Shown: positions 25,664 to 35,128, numbered from the stretch's first letter. The stretch: DNA of 64,000 nucleotides from Cupriavidus metallidurans CH34 (GCF_000196015.1 NC_007974.2:372001-436000), one strand, 5' to 3'. Notes: a model not told the origin generated them from the letters alone. Translations and numbers: made by a program.

Positions 25664-26485
25664 ATGAAACGACGCTCCGCACTTGCTTCCCTGGCAGCCC
25701 TGGCCATCGCGCTGCCCGCATTCTCCATCGGCACCGTCCACGCCCAAACGACGGGCAAGCCCCTCAAGGTGGGCGTGCGCGGCGGAGTCGATGAAGAAAT
25801 CTGGGAAGTTGTCACGCGCGAGGCCGCGAAGAACGGCCTGAAGGTGGAGCCCGTGATCATCACGGGCACCGCCAGCCCGAACGAGGCGCTGAACAATGGT
25901 GACCTCGATGCCAACTCGTTCCAGCACATCCCGTTCCTGCGTGATCAGATCCGCCAGCGCGGCTACAAGATCGTCAACGTCGGCACCACGCTGATCTCGC
26001 CGATCGCCTTCTACTCGCGCAAGGTCAAGTCGCTGGAAGCGCTGCCGAACGGCGCGCGCATCGGCATTCCGAACGACCCGAGCAATCAGACCCGCGCGCT
26101 GGTCATCCTGCGCGATCACGGTCTTGTCAAGCTCAAGGACGGTTTCGATCCGTCCACGGGCACGGCATCGCTGGCGGACATCACGGCCAACCCGCGCAAG
26201 CTCGATCTCGTTGAAAGCGCGTCGGTGGTGCTGCCGCGCGCGCTGCCCGATCTCGATGCCGCAGCCATCATCAACACGTTCGCGTACCAGGCCGGGCTGA
26301 TTTCCTCGCGCGACGGCATTGCCGTCGAAAAGCGGGAGAACAATCCCTACGTCAATGTGATCGCGGTGCGCGAGAAGGACAGGAACGCGCCGTGGGTCGC
26401 AACGCTCGTGAAGTCATATCAGTCCGACGCCGTGCGCAAGTTCATCCTGACCAAGTATCAGGGATCGATCATCCCGGCATTCTGA
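25664..26485 (+). CDS. MetQ/NlpA-family periplasmic binding protein
   Basis: A 273-residue ABC substrate-binding protein of the MetQ/NlpA family. Residues 1-28 are a Sec signal peptide ending VHA-Q; the lipobox cysteine of typical MetQ is absent, so it is likely a soluble periplasmic protein. Family landmarks are LKVGVRGGVDEEIWEVV, NEALNNGDLDANSFQHIPFL, RIGIPNDPSNQTRALVIL and NPYVNVIAVRE. It probably binds methionine or another sulfur compound. It begins 119 bases after the monooxygenase and is followed by its ATPase after 15 bases, forming one transport operon. Confidence 0.92.
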   Translation: MKRRSALASLAALAIALPAFSIGTVHAQTTGKPLKVGVRGGVDEEIWEVVTREAAKNGLKVEPVIITGTASPNEALNNGDLDANSFQHIPFLRDQIRQRGYKIVNVGTTLISPIAFYSRKVKSLEALPNGARIGIPNDPSNQTRALVILRDHGLVKLKDGFDPSTGTASLADITANPRKLDLVESASVVLPRALPDLDAAAIINTFAYQAGLISSRDGIAVEKRENNPYVNVIAVREKDRNAPWVATLVKSYQSDAVRKFILTKYQGSIIPAF

Positions 26486-26500
26486 CGAGGGAGACTAGCA

Positions 26501-27325
26501 ATGCACACCGTATCCCAGTTGCACGCGCGCGATTCCCATATCGTGTTCGAGCAGGTTGGCAAGACCTATCCCGGCGCGGCGACGCCCGCGCTGACCGACG
26601 TGTCATTCTCGATCGGGCGTGGCGAGCGCTTTGGCATCATTGGGCGCAGCGGCGCGGGCAAGTCGACGCTGCTGCGCACGATAAATATGCTCGAGCGCCC
26701 TGACGAGGGACATGTTCGCGTCGACGGCGTCGATATCGGCACGCTAGACGAGAAAGGACTTGTCGCATTGCGCCGGCGCATCGGCATGATCTTCCAGCAT
26801 TTCAATCTGATGTCGGCCAAGACCGTCTTCGAGAATGTCGCGTTGCCGCTGCGTGTGGCGGGGGTGGGACGAGCGGAGACAGCGTCGCGCGTCAACGAGC
26901 TGCTGGCGCTGGTAGGGCTGGCGGACAAGGCGAATGCCTACCCGGCGATGCTCTCCGGTGGACAGAAGCAACGCGTTGGCATTGCCCGCGCGCTGGTGCA
27001 TCGGCCGGAGATCCTGCTGTGCGACGAGGCCACGTCGGCGCTGGACCCCGAAACCACGGAACAGATCCTGGCGCTGCTGCGTGACATCAACCGACAGTTC
27101 GCGCTGACCATTGTGCTGATCACGCACGATATGGCGGTGATCGACGAAGCGTGCGATCGCGTGCTGGTACTCGATCACGGCCATGCGATGGAGCATGGCC
27201 CGGTCTGGCGTGTCTTCAGCGAACCGAAGGCCGACGCCACTATCGCGCTGCTGCGTCCGCTGCGCAAACGCCTGCAAGCGCAGGCTCATTCTCCGGAGAT
27301 TGTCGATCGTGTTGCCAATGGCTGA
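26501..27325 (+). CDS. MetN-like ABC transporter ATPase, short form
   Basis: A 274-residue ABC ATPase. Walker [10 protein letters not shown] is at residues 48-56, the Q-loop in [11 protein letters not shown], the signature LSGGQKQR at 151-158, Walker B ILLCDE at 171-176 and the H-loop in ITHD. Its closest type is methionine MetN, but canonical MetN is about 340 residues with a C-terminal NIL (ACT-like) domain that senses methionine. Here the protein ends soon after the catalytic core with no such domain, so methionine trans-inhibition is not expected. GAGGGAG precedes the ATG. It overlaps the permease start by eight bases. Confidence 0.93.
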   Translation: MHTVSQLHARDSHIVFEQVGKTYPGAATPALTDVSFSIGRGERFGIIGRSGAGKSTLLRTINMLERPDEGHVRVDGVDIGTLDEKGLVALRRRIGMIFQHFNLMSAKTVFENVALPLRVAGVGRAETASRVNELLALVGLADKANAYPAMLSGGQKQRVGIARALVHRPEILLCDEATSALDPETTEQILALLRDINRQFALTIVLITHDMAVIDEACDRVLVLDHGHAMEHGPVWRVFSEPKADATIALLRPLRKRLQAQAHSPEIVDRVANG

Positions 27326-27962
27326 GAAGTACCTGAAGGCGCTGGGTGAGACCCTGATCATGACGACCAGCGCGTGCGCGGTGGTGTTCGTCACTGGCCT
27401 CGCGCTGGCGCTCGTTCTGACGATCACCGCGCCGGCGGGCCTGGCGCCACGACCACGCGTGCATCGCACGCTGTCGGTGCTGGTGAACATGTTCCGGTCC
27501 GTGCCGTTCATCATCCTGCTGGTGGCGATGCTTCCGGTCACGCGGATGATCGTCGGTACCACGATGGGCATCTGGGCCGCCGTGGTGCCATTGAGCGCCC
27601 ACCTGATTCCGTTCTTCGCCCGCGTTTCACAAGTGGCGCTCAATGAGACTGATTCCGGGCTGGTCGAGGCCGCGCGGGCCATGGGGTGCCGCCGCTGGCA
27701 TATCGTGCGCCACGTGTTGCTGCCCGAGGCGCTTCCTGCATTGATCGGCGGCGCCACTGTGACCGTGATCGCGATGATCGGCGCATCCGCGATGGCGGGC
27801 GCAGTCGGTGCGGGCGGGCTGGGCGACCTTGCCATCCGCTATGGCTACGAACGGTATGAAACAGCGGTGATGTTCAATGTGATCGTGATCCTGGTGGCGC
27901 TGGTCACGCTGGTGCAGTTCAGCGGAGAGCGGCTGGCACGTCAGTTCGACCATCGCAGGTAG
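27318..27962 (+). CDS. MetI-like ABC transporter permease
   Basis: A 214-residue permease with five or six helices. It matches MetI closely in order: [41 protein letters not shown], the EAA loop [30 protein letters not shown], and [21 protein letters not shown]. The ATG at 27318 gives the usual length; a GTG at 27309 is also possible. It overlaps the ATPase end by eight bases and completes the MetQNI-type transporter, the last plus-strand gene before the hairpin at 27973. Confidence 0.93.
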   Translation: MAEKYLKALGETLIMTTSACAVVFVTGLALALVLTITAPAGLAPRPRVHRTLSVLVNMFRSVPFIILLVAMLPVTRMIVGTTMGIWAAVVPLSAHLIPFFARVSQVALNETDSGLVEAARAMGCRRWHIVRHVLLPEALPALIGGATVTVIAMIGASAMAGAVGAGGLGDLAIRYGYERYETAVMFNVIVILVALVTLVQFSGERLARQFDHRR

Positions 27963-27972
27963 CAGGTAACGC

Positions 27973-28002
27973 GAAGCCCCCACGTGAAAACGTGGGGGCT
28001 TC
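27973..28002. terminator. Hairpin at the end of the MetQNI-type operon
   Basis: A perfect 13-bp inverted repeat (27973-27985 with 27990-28002) closes on a GAAA tetraloop, 10 bases after the permease stop and 20 before the end of the convergent SfnB-like gene. There is no long T-run, so it may act as a weak or bidirectional terminator. Confidence 0.6.
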
Positions 28003-28021
28003 CCTTCGCGATCGGAAAAGA

Positions 28022-29377
28022 TCAGAACAGGCCGGTCGTGGGCGGCGGCTCATCCTTGAGCAGCCAGGCGCCCACCGCCGCTGCCTTCCATTGGCGGGGA
28101 TTGTGATTCGCCACGGTCCTGGCGTTGCGCCAGTGACGGTCCAGGTTGTACTGGCGGTCGCACGAGGAAGCCCCGCCAACATCAAGGGCCAACTCCGAAG
28201 CCTTGAGCGCGGCTGCAACGGTGAAGACCTGCGCCTGGGCAACGTCGATCGATGCCTGCGTCAGCGATGCGTTGCTCAGGTTGTCGGCCCAGGCGGCGTC
28301 GATGGTATCGGCCGCACGTAGCGTAGCGGCTTCGGCGGCAAAGACCTCGGCAGAGATCTGGCCAATGGTCTCTTGCACGTAGGGGTCATCCACCGAGCGC
28401 TCGGCCGAACTGTGCTTGATCGGACGGGCCTTGTTGCGCGCGAACCAGACCGCATCATTGAGCGCATTGCGTGCGATGCCCGCCTCGGTGGCGGCAAGGA
28501 ATAGCTGGAATACCGGCGAAACCGGGTTGCGGCGATCACGCGGCAGAAAGCTGCCGCGTACCTCGTCCGTCTCCACGCGCATGTTCGTGAAGCGCGTGGT
28601 ACCGCTGGCCGTCAGCCGCTGACCGATCGTATCGAAGTCGTCCACCAGTTCCATGCCCGCGCGTTCGCGCGGCACGGTGAAGTGCGTTTCCTTGCCGGCT
28701 TCGTCCAGCGCGATCGAGCTGACCCAGTCCGCATAGAGCCCACCGGTGCTGTAGTACTTGGTGCCATTGACGAGGTAGTGGTCGCCATGGCGCACGATGG
28801 TGGCCTGAATGGCGCCCTGCTTGCCGCCGCGCTCCACGCCGCCGTTGCCGATGATATGCCCGGCCAGCAGACGGCCGAACCAGCGCTTGCGATCGGCTTC
28901 GTTGTCGTGCGCGGCCAGCAGACCTTCCACCAGGCCGAAGTTGGGACGCAGCGCCTGTGCGAGATTGGAGTCCACGGCCGCGAGTTCGATCACGAAGCGG
29001 ATGGCATCGCGCAACGTGCCACCCGGCCCGCCGTAGACCTTGGGAATGCGGAACGTCAGCAGGCCGGCGTTGGCGACCTCTCGCGCGAAAGCGTAGGGCA
29101 GATCGCGCTGGAGCTCGCGGATTGCCGCGCCTTCGGCAATCCGGGGCAGTAGCGCTTGCGCGCGCTGACGCAGGATGGCGACATCCGCTGCCGGCGGTAG
29201 TGCGTTGCCGGGCGGCGCGGGATGCGGGTGGTTCGATTTTGTCGCACCTGCAGGGGCGACGATTTGAAGTGCAGCTTCTGTAGTCACGGTACGGGCTTCT
29301 GCGCCTATCGGCGAGGGTTGCTCTGGGCCGTTCAGAGTAACCAATCCCGCCCGCGTCACTAAGCGCGAATTCCGCAT
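28022..29377 (-). CDS. SfnB-like acyl-CoA dehydrogenase-fold flavoprotein
   Basis: A 451-residue protein of the acyl-CoA dehydrogenase superfamily, of the SfnB/DszC-like branch linked to sulfur acquisition. Landmarks are LRDAIRFVIELAAVDSNLAQALRPNFG, GNGGVERGGKQ, VNGTKYYSTGGLYADW (about 203-218), and the C-terminal LDVGGASSCDRQYNLDRHWRNARTVANHNP. The catalytic Glu of true acyl-CoA dehydrogenases is not where expected, which fits the monooxygenase or desulfurisation branch. The start is uncertain: ATG at 29377 is used, but GTG at 29287 would drop a low-complexity leader. It converges on the monooxygenase/MetQNI set and probably shares its organosulfur role. Confidence 0.85.
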   Translation of the reverse strand: MRNSRLVTRAGLVTLNGPEQPSPIGAEARTVTTEAALQIVAPAGATKSNHPHPAPPGNALPPAADVAILRQRAQALLPRIAEGAAIRELQRDLPYAFAREVANAGLLTFRIPKVYGGPGGTLRDAIRFVIELAAVDSNLAQALRPNFGLVEGLLAAHDNEADRKRWFGRLLAGHIIGNGGVERGGKQGAIQATIVRHGDHYLVNGTKYYSTGGLYADWVSSIALDEAGKETHFTVPRERAGMELVDDFDTIGQRLTASGTTRFTNMRVETDEVRGSFLPRDRRNPVSPVFQLFLAATEAGIARNALNDAVWFARNKARPIKHSSAERSVDDPYVQETIGQISAEVFAAEAATLRAADTIDAAWADNLSNASLTQASIDVAQAQVFTVAAALKASELALDVGGASSCDRQYNLDRHWRNARTVANHNPRQWKAAAVGAWLLKDEPPPTTGLF

Positions 29378-29418
29378 GTCGACGCTACCCGTCCGTATGA
29401 GACGCGTAGCGACTGGAC

Positions 29419-30480
29419 TCAGGCGGGTTGCTGCTCCGCCACTGTTTGCACGATCGACCTAGCCAACGCTTCTATGCCCTGCGCGGAGAGGCTGTCCGCG
29501 TGCACCACGCGCCGCGCGTCCCATTTGTGAAAATGCTTGCGTTGCGAGCGCGCGTAGGAAGGGTCGTAGTGCTCGGTCGCCAGTTCGCCGAACAGCTGGC
29601 GCAGGTTTCCTGTGGTCGCCATCTCCTGCCACGCGGCGATGATGGTCTTGCCGTGCAGTTCCTTCAGCCGCCCAAGCTGATCGGCAAGCCAGGCGGGCCG
29701 ATCGCCAAGATACGCATAGTCATGCAGCAGGAACGCGAGTCGTGTTTCTGGCGATGCGTCGATCTCCACGCAGGCGCTTTCGCGCATGTGGGCAACCAGC
29801 GGCACCGGCAGATTGAGCTTGCCAATGCGCGCGCCTTCACCTTCCACATAAAGCGGCCGGGCCAGATCGACGCGCTCGATCACATCCGCCAGTGCGGTCT
29901 CGAACGCGGTCTGTGAAGGCTGGGCGACATCGGGCAATGCGCCGAGCAGCGATCCCTTGTGCCGGGCCAGCCCTTCGAGATCGAGCACCTGTTCGCCTTG
30001 TGCGGCCAGTGCATGGAGCACGCGCGTCTTGCCGCTGCCTGTGGCGCCGCAGATCACGACCAGCGGCGCGCGCGCGGCCTGCGTGTCGAGCACATCGATA
30101 ACGTGACGGCGCCAGGCCTTGTAGCCGCCGGCAAGCTGCTGGGCATCCCAGCCCACCATGCGCATCCACGTCGTCATCGAGCCGCTGCGCAGCCCGCCGC
30201 GCCAGCAATACACCAGCGGCCGCCAGCCAGACGGGCGATCGGCGAACTGCTCGCGCAAATGGCGGGCGAGGTTGGCTGCCACCATGGCACCGCCGACACG
30301 TCGCGCCTCGAATGCGCCGACCTGCTTGTACAGCGTGCCGACGATGCGGCGCTCCTCGTTATCGAGAACCGGGCAGTTGATGGCGCCGGGAATATGGTCG
30401 ATCTCGAACTCCGCCGGTGAGCGGGCGTCGATGATCGTGTCGAACGCGTGGCGGTCTTCGACTCTTACGACTGGTTTCAT
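29419..30480 (-). CDS. mnmH: tRNA 2-selenouridine synthase MnmH (SelU)
   Basis: A 353-residue protein that replaces sulfur by selenium in 2-thiouridine at tRNA wobble position 34, via a geranylated intermediate. The N-terminal rhodanese domain has its catalytic Cys92 in VYCWRGGLRSG; the C-terminal P-loop domain carries Walker A GATGSGKT at 145-152. Both halves are complete and length matches E. coli MnmH (364). The start ATG 30480 overlaps the stop of selD by four bases (ATGA), so the selenophosphate donor and its consumer are made together. No selA or selB is seen in the window. Confidence 0.95.
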   Translation of the reverse strand: MKPVVRVEDRHAFDTIIDARSPAEFEIDHIPGAINCPVLDNEERRIVGTLYKQVGAFEARRVGGAMVAANLARHLREQFADRPSGWRPLVYCWRGGLRSGSMTTWMRMVGWDAQQLAGGYKAWRRHVIDVLDTQAARAPLVVICGATGSGKTRVLHALAAQGEQVLDLEGLARHKGSLLGALPDVAQPSQTAFETALADVIERVDLARPLYVEGEGARIGKLNLPVPLVAHMRESACVEIDASPETRLAFLLHDYAYLGDRPAWLADQLGRLKELHGKTIIAAWQEMATTGNLRQLFGELATEHYDPSYARSQRKHFHKWDARRVVHADSLSAQGIEALARSIVQTVAEQQPA

Positions 30481-31550
30481 GGGGTGACCGTCAGCCCGGG
30501 TTCGCCGGCTTCCATGCGGCCCACCACGGTGGCTTCCGTGAAGCCCTGCTCACGGAAGACGGCCAGTACCTTGCCCACGGCGTCTGGCGCGCAACTGATC
30601 AGCAGGCCGCCACTGGTCTGAGGGTCGGTGACCAGCGGCTGGGCAAGCTCGGGCAGGCCAGCGGCGAGTTCGACTTCGCTGCCATAGCCTTCCCAGTTGC
30701 GGCGCGATGCACCGGTGATGAAGCCCTGTTCCGCCAGTGACATCACATTCGGCAGCAAGGGAATGCGAGGCCATTCCAGCACCGCGCGCAAGCCGGCGCC
30801 GCGCGCAAGTTCCAGCGTATGGCCTGCGATGCCGAAGCCGGTGACATCGGTGATCGCATGGACATCGTCGAGTTCGGCCAGGGCGATGCCGGGCGTATTC
30901 AACTTTGTGGTGGTGTCGATCAGCCGTGCGTATCCGGCATCATCGAGCTTTTCCTTCTTCAGCGCGGCGGACATCACGCCTACGCCGAGCGGCTTGCCGA
31001 GCACCAGCACGTCACCGGCGCGCGCGTCGCGGTTGCGGCGGATCTTCTTCGGATGCGCCAGCCCCATCACCACCAGGCCATAGATGGGTTCGACCGAGTC
31101 GATCGTATGGCCACCGGCAATGGGGATGCCAGCCGCCTGGCAAACGCTCTGACCGCCTTCTATCACCCGGCCGATCACTTCGAGCGGCAACTGGTTGACC
31201 GGCATCGCGACCAGTGCGAGCGCCATGATCGGACGTCCGCCCATCGCATAGATGTCGCTGATGGCGTTGGTGGCGGCAATGCGGCCGAAGTCGAACGGAT
31301 CGTCGACGATCGGCATGAAGAAATCGGTGGTGGCGATCAGCGCCTGCGTTTCGTTGAGCTGATAGACCGCGGCATCGTCGGACGTTTCGATCCCGACCAG
31401 CAGTTCCTTGGGGACCGGCAACGCTGCGCTCGAGCGCAGGATCTGGGACAGGACGCCGGGCGCGATCTTGCAGCCGCAACCGCCCCCGTGGGAAAAACTG
31501 GTGAGACGCAGCGGAGGCGTGGCCTCCACTTGGGGGGTGTTGGTGTTCAT
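30477..31550 (-). CDS. selD: Selenophosphate synthase SelD
   Basis: A 357-residue selenide, water dikinase that makes selenophosphate from selenide and ATP. The N-terminus has the catalytic loop HGGGCGCK with Cys25 (equivalent of E. coli Cys17) and Lys28 (Lys20), so this is the cysteine, not the selenocysteine, form. Further landmarks are TTDFFMPIVDDPFDFGRIAATNAISDIYAMGG, GGHTIDS and ITDVTGFGIAGH. The ATG at 31550 starts a normal N-terminus; upstream codons are not family-like. It forms a two-gene operon with mnmH. Confidence 0.96.
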   Translation of the reverse strand: MNTNTPQVEATPPLRLTSFSHGGGCGCKIAPGVLSQILRSSAALPVPKELLVGIETSDDAAVYQLNETQALIATTDFFMPIVDDPFDFGRIAATNAISDIYAMGGRPIMALALVAMPVNQLPLEVIGRVIEGGQSVCQAAGIPIAGGHTIDSVEPIYGLVVMGLAHPKKIRRNRDARAGDVLVLGKPLGVGVMSAALKKEKLDDAGYARLIDTTTKLNTPGIALAELDDVHAITDVTGFGIAGHTLELARGAGLRAVLEWPRIPLLPNVMSLAEQGFITGASRRNWEGYGSEVELAAGLPELAQPLVTDPQTSGGLLISCAPDAVGKVLAVFREQGFTEATVVGRMEAGEPGLTVTP

Positions 31551-31658
31551 AGGGAGTGGCGTGGGCCCAGGCGGATCGGAGATAGGCCGTACTTTACAGT
31601 ACGAGTCCGGCCCGCCCGGCGTCGTGCGATGACTGCCCAATGACTGCCTAGTGAATGC

Positions 31659-33323
31659 CTATTTCTTGCGCTTCTCAGCCAGGCGCGTGTTGATCCGTTG
31701 CGTCAGTCGCTCGATATTGGCATTCAATGCGTCGCCACGCGCGGCATCGGCGGGGACGTGTCTGTTGGCGCTGGCGTCCCAGACGGAATCCATGCGCAGG
31801 TACTCGTGCATGGCATCTGCCAGCAGGGTCATGTCCTGCAGCAAGGGCGCGCGCGAATCGCCGGGCGGCAGCGTGACGCGCACCAGACCGGACAGCGCTT
31901 GCTCGAAGGCGGGCGCGTGGATGGTTCGGGTACGCGCGTCGACCTCGCGCTCGGGCATTTTGCCGGCCTTCATGGCCTCGATATCGGCTTGCGTCGCCCG
32001 AAGCGCGGTCATGAAGCGATCGGCGGCCACTTCGAACTGTCGGGAACCGGCCAGCTGGGCGCGCAGGGTCAGCGGTGCGGGCGGCGCAAACGCGGCCACA
32101 CCGACCACCGCGACGATGGCCGTCACGGTGGCCATCAACGTGCCACGGCGCAGCTTCTTGCGGTAAGTCTCCGGCGACAGCCGGACCGGCAGGCACAACG
32201 CCAGCAGCGCGCCGCCAATCAAGCCACCCACATGCGCGGCGTTATCCACACGCGTCGACAGGAAGCCCTGTGCGAGCGAGTAGCCGATCATGATCACGGC
32301 ATCGCTGACGAGTCGATTGCGAATGCTCTGCGGCAGTTCGCGGCGATGCAGCAGTGCCGCGACAAGCAGCGCGCCGCCGATGCCGAACACCGCTCCCGAG
32401 GCGCCGACGGACACCGAGGCCTGCGCCGCGAAATAGAGGCTCAATGCGCTGCCGAGCAGGCCGGCGCCAACGTAGATCAGCAGGAAGCTGCGCGTGCCAA
32501 AGAATCGTTCCACATGCGTGCCGAGCAAGTAGAGCACCACCATATTGGCGGCCAGATGCTTGAGGCTGCCGTGAAGGAAGGTGGCCGTCAGCAGCCGCCA
32601 CCACTGACCGTCCTGCGTCAGCGCGCCAAGATTGCCGCCCCAGTCAATGAGCATCTTTGGCGCGGCGCCATCCAGCGCGGCGCCGCGCGAAAGCATGATG
32701 AGCCAGATGAGCACGTTCACGGCGATCATGCTGTACAGGCCCCAGGTGCGGGGCAGCGCCTGCATTTGCGCCACGAAGGCCCGCTCGGCAACAACGTCGG
32801 CGGACGGCGTGATGCCAGCCACGCGCATGTGGTGCGCCACCAGTGCCTGAACGAGTTGCTGATCGGACTTGCGCAGCATGGCCAGTCGTACCTGATAGGC
32901 GCGACGCGCTTTCCGACGGCCGCCGGGCTTCGTTTCGACCGTTTCGATGACAAGGGTCTCGCCGGCGCCCCGCACGTCGCGTATCGCCGCACCAGCGATG
33001 TCTCGCCAGCGCAGATGGCGGCGTTTGCGCGGGAATGCCGTGGAACCGATGCCGCTGGCATCGATGGTCAGCAATGGTTTGCCGAGCGGCGCATGGCGTC
33101 CCCATCCCCATTCAAAGAGGATCAGGATGCCTAGCAGCACTAGGCTCATCAAAACGGAGCCGGCGTTGCCGCGCATGCTGACCAGCAGCAGCGCAGCCAG
33201 GCCACCAAAGATCGCCCACAAGATCAGCCGCATGAACAGCGCGGCGCCAAACTGGCGCACGTAGAAGGCGCCTATCGGGCGGGCAGGGGTGGCCCTTTGC
33301 CGCCAGCGTTGCGATTGCTCCAT
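31659..33323 (-). CDS. Rhomboid-family intramembrane serine protease with extra N- and C-terminal domains
   Basis: A 554-residue membrane protein. Residues 25-75 hold two hydrophobic helices, followed by a soluble beta-rich part (about 80-190), then the rhomboid core with WWRLLTATFLHGSLKHLAANM (241-261), the catalytic Ser309 in GASGAVFG and catalytic His364 in AAHVGGLIGG. A C-terminal periplasmic or cytosolic helical part (about 400-554) follows a further helix. The serine-histidine dyad is intact, so it should be active; its substrate is unknown. ATG 33323 is used as the family-like start. It is probably monocistronic, 108 bases upstream of selD. Confidence 0.88.
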   Translation of the reverse strand: MEQSQRWRQRATPARPIGAFYVRQFGAALFMRLILWAIFGGLAALLLVSMRGNAGSVLMSLVLLGILILFEWGWGRHAPLGKPLLTIDASGIGSTAFPRKRRHLRWRDIAGAAIRDVRGAGETLVIETVETKPGGRRKARRAYQVRLAMLRKSDQQLVQALVAHHMRVAGITPSADVVAERAFVAQMQALPRTWGLYSMIAVNVLIWLIMLSRGAALDGAAPKMLIDWGGNLGALTQDGQWWRLLTATFLHGSLKHLAANMVVLYLLGTHVERFFGTRSFLLIYVGAGLLGSALSLYFAAQASVSVGASGAVFGIGGALLVAALLHRRELPQSIRNRLVSDAVIMIGYSLAQGFLSTRVDNAAHVGGLIGGALLALCLPVRLSPETYRKKLRRGTLMATVTAIVAVVGVAAFAPPAPLTLRAQLAGSRQFEVAADRFMTALRATQADIEAMKAGKMPEREVDARTRTIHAPAFEQALSGLVRVTLPPGDSRAPLLQDMTLLADAMHEYLRMDSVWDASANRHVPADAARGDALNANIERLTQRINTRLAEKRKK

Positions 33324-33506
33324 CGTTCTTCCCGAAACGGATTCAAGGTTCGCGTCATCTCGAGTGGCATTCCCGGTGACGGAGCCACGGCGCGCGTGAC
33401 GCGACGATAGAGGCACTGCCTGTGCGGCGCAAGCTCCCCCGTTGGCGGGGTTGCGTTGTGTGGGGTAGCCCCCTGTTGGACAGCCAGCCTTACATTGACT
33501 GCAAAG

Positions 33507-34157
33507 TCAGAAATTGCCAACCACTCGCCACACCAGCATCAACGACAACGCCAGCATCGTTATCCCAATCAGGGCATCCAGCGCCTGCCAGGCTTTGGGG
33601 CGGGCGAACCACGGCGCCAGCCAGCGGGCGCCGAATCCCAGCAGTCCGAACCAGAGCACGCTGGCGGAGCTTGCGCCCGCCACGAACCAGCCGCGTAGTG
33701 CCGCCGGTTGCTGGGCGCCGATGCTGCCAACCAGCAGCACCGTATCCAGATAGACGTGCGGGTTGAGCAGCGTGAAGGCTGCCGCCTGAGCCAGCGCGGC
33801 GCTTCGGCCGAGGCCTTCGCCGCTGGTGCGGGTGCTTAGCTGGTGCGATTCCCGGGCGCGCCGCAGAGCCCGCCACCCATATATCGCCAGGAAGATGGCG
33901 CCGACTGCCGCTAACGCGCGGGCAAGGCCGGGGCTTTCGCCAAGGGCCTGGGCCATGCCCATGACGCCCGCCGTGATCAACAAGGCGTCTGCCACTGCGC
34001 AGAACAGCACCACGCTGCCCACGTGCTCGCGTCGCAACCCTTGGCGCAGGACGAAGGCATTCTGCGCGCCGATGGCGACGATCAGTCCGAAGCTCAAGGC
34101 CATGCCTTGCAGCGAAACGGAAAAAGCGGGAGATGGGGCGGGGAGGGCGGTGATCAT
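33507..34157 (-). CDS. argO: LysE/ArgO-type amino acid exporter
   Basis: A 216-residue membrane protein of the LysE family with six helices. FGLIVAIGAQNAFVLRQGL at the start, DALLITAGVMGM, TLLNPHVYLDTVLLVGSIG and FGARWLAPWF at the end are the ArgO/LysE signatures. It exports arginine or lysine. It lies divergent from the gene for the ArgP-type regulator at 34232 with 74 bases between, the canonical argO-argP arrangement, so ArgP probably activates it when arginine accumulates. The ATG at 34157 was preferred to 34193. Confidence 0.9.
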   Translation of the reverse strand: MITALPAPSPAFSVSLQGMALSFGLIVAIGAQNAFVLRQGLRREHVGSVVLFCAVADALLITAGVMGMAQALGESPGLARALAAVGAIFLAIYGWRALRRARESHQLSTRTSGEGLGRSAALAQAAAFTLLNPHVYLDTVLLVGSIGAQQPAALRGWFVAGASSASVLWFGLLGFGARWLAPWFARPKAWQALDALIGITMLALSLMLVWRVVGNF

Positions 34158-34231
34158 CCGAGGGAGCTTGCCTGTCTTTCTGGATGAAGACAAACTATCT
34201 TTCCTTCATCTAATTAAGTTGAGCTAAACCG
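34158..34231. promoter_or_regulatory. argO/argP divergent control region
   Basis: The 74-base gap is clearly AT-rich (around 34185-34225) in an otherwise GC-rich region and separates the exporter and its ArgP-like regulator. It must hold both promoters and the ArgP site. No exact ArgP box was identified by eye. Confidence 0.6.
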
Positions 34232-35128
34232 ATGCTGGACTACGCCGCGCTTTCCGCACTGGCTGCTGTGATTCGCGAGGGCAGCTTCGAGCGTGCGGCT
34301 CGCGCGCTCAACGTGACGCCGTCGGCGATTTCGCAGCGCATCCGCTTGCTGGAAGAGCGCGTGGGCTGCGCGCTGGTGGTGCGTGCCCAGCCTTGCCGGG
34401 CGACCGAGACCGGACGGCGGTTGTGCCAGCACGTGGACCGGGTGCGTTTGCTTGAGCAGGAACTTCAGGGGGCGCTGCCGGCGCTGGCGCCCGAGGGTGT
34501 GACACGGGTGGCGTTACCGGTGGCGGTGAATGCCGATAGCCTGGCCACCTGGGCCGCGCCCGCCATTGCCACGTTCGCCGCGGCGCATCCCGTATTGATG
34601 GAAGTGGCCGTGGACGATCAGGACCACACCACCGAGTGGCTACGCAGCGGCGCAGTGCTGGCTGCCGTGACGGGCACCGGCCGGCCCGCGGCAGGATGCA
34701 ACAGCCGCCCGCTTGGCGCGATGCGCTATCTGGCGGCGGCCAGTCCGGCGTTCATGCAACGCTACTTTGTCGATGGCGTTGGCGCAGGCACTCTGGCCGA
34801 GGCGCCGAGCCTCGTGTTCAACACCAAGGATGAGCTGCAGGTGCGGTGGGCGCGGCGCTTGTGCCATCGGCATGTGGAACTGCCCCGGCATACGTTGCCG
34901 TCGTCGCAGGCGTTCGTGACGGCGGCCTTGGCTGGCATGGGCTGGGGCTTGCATCCACAGGCGCTCGTCGCGCCGTATCTGGCGAATGGCACGCTGGTCG
35001 AACTGGTGCCAGGGGCGCCGCTCGATGTCCCCCTTCACTGGCAATACGCACGCGCGGCGTCAGGCTTGCTCGACGGGCTGAGCCGCGAGGTGCTGGCTGC
35101 CGCGCGGGTTGCGCTACTGGCGCCCTGA
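34232..35128 (+). CDS. argP: ArgP (IciA)-like LysR regulator
   Basis: A 298-residue LysR regulator of the ArgP type. The HTH is in residues 1-60 (YAALSALAAVIREGSFERAARALNVTPSAISQRIRLLEE). The effector domain has ArgP-like features such as VALPVAVNADSLATWAAPAI and FITAALAGMGWGLHPQALV-like sequence (here FVTAALAGMGWG). In E. coli ArgP drives argO in response to arginine and is inhibited by lysine. Position opposite argO supports the assignment. The effector range in this organism is inferred, not shown. Confidence 0.9.
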   Translation: MLDYAALSALAAVIREGSFERAARALNVTPSAISQRIRLLEERVGCALVVRAQPCRATETGRRLCQHVDRVRLLEQELQGALPALAPEGVTRVALPVAVNADSLATWAAPAIATFAAAHPVLMEVAVDDQDHTTEWLRSGAVLAAVTGTGRPAAGCNSRPLGAMRYLAAASPAFMQRYFVDGVGAGTLAEAPSLVFNTKDELQVRWARRLCHRHVELPRHTLPSSQAFVTAALAGMGWGLHPQALVAPYLANGTLVELVPGAPLDVPLHWQYARAASGLLDGLSREVLAAARVALLAP

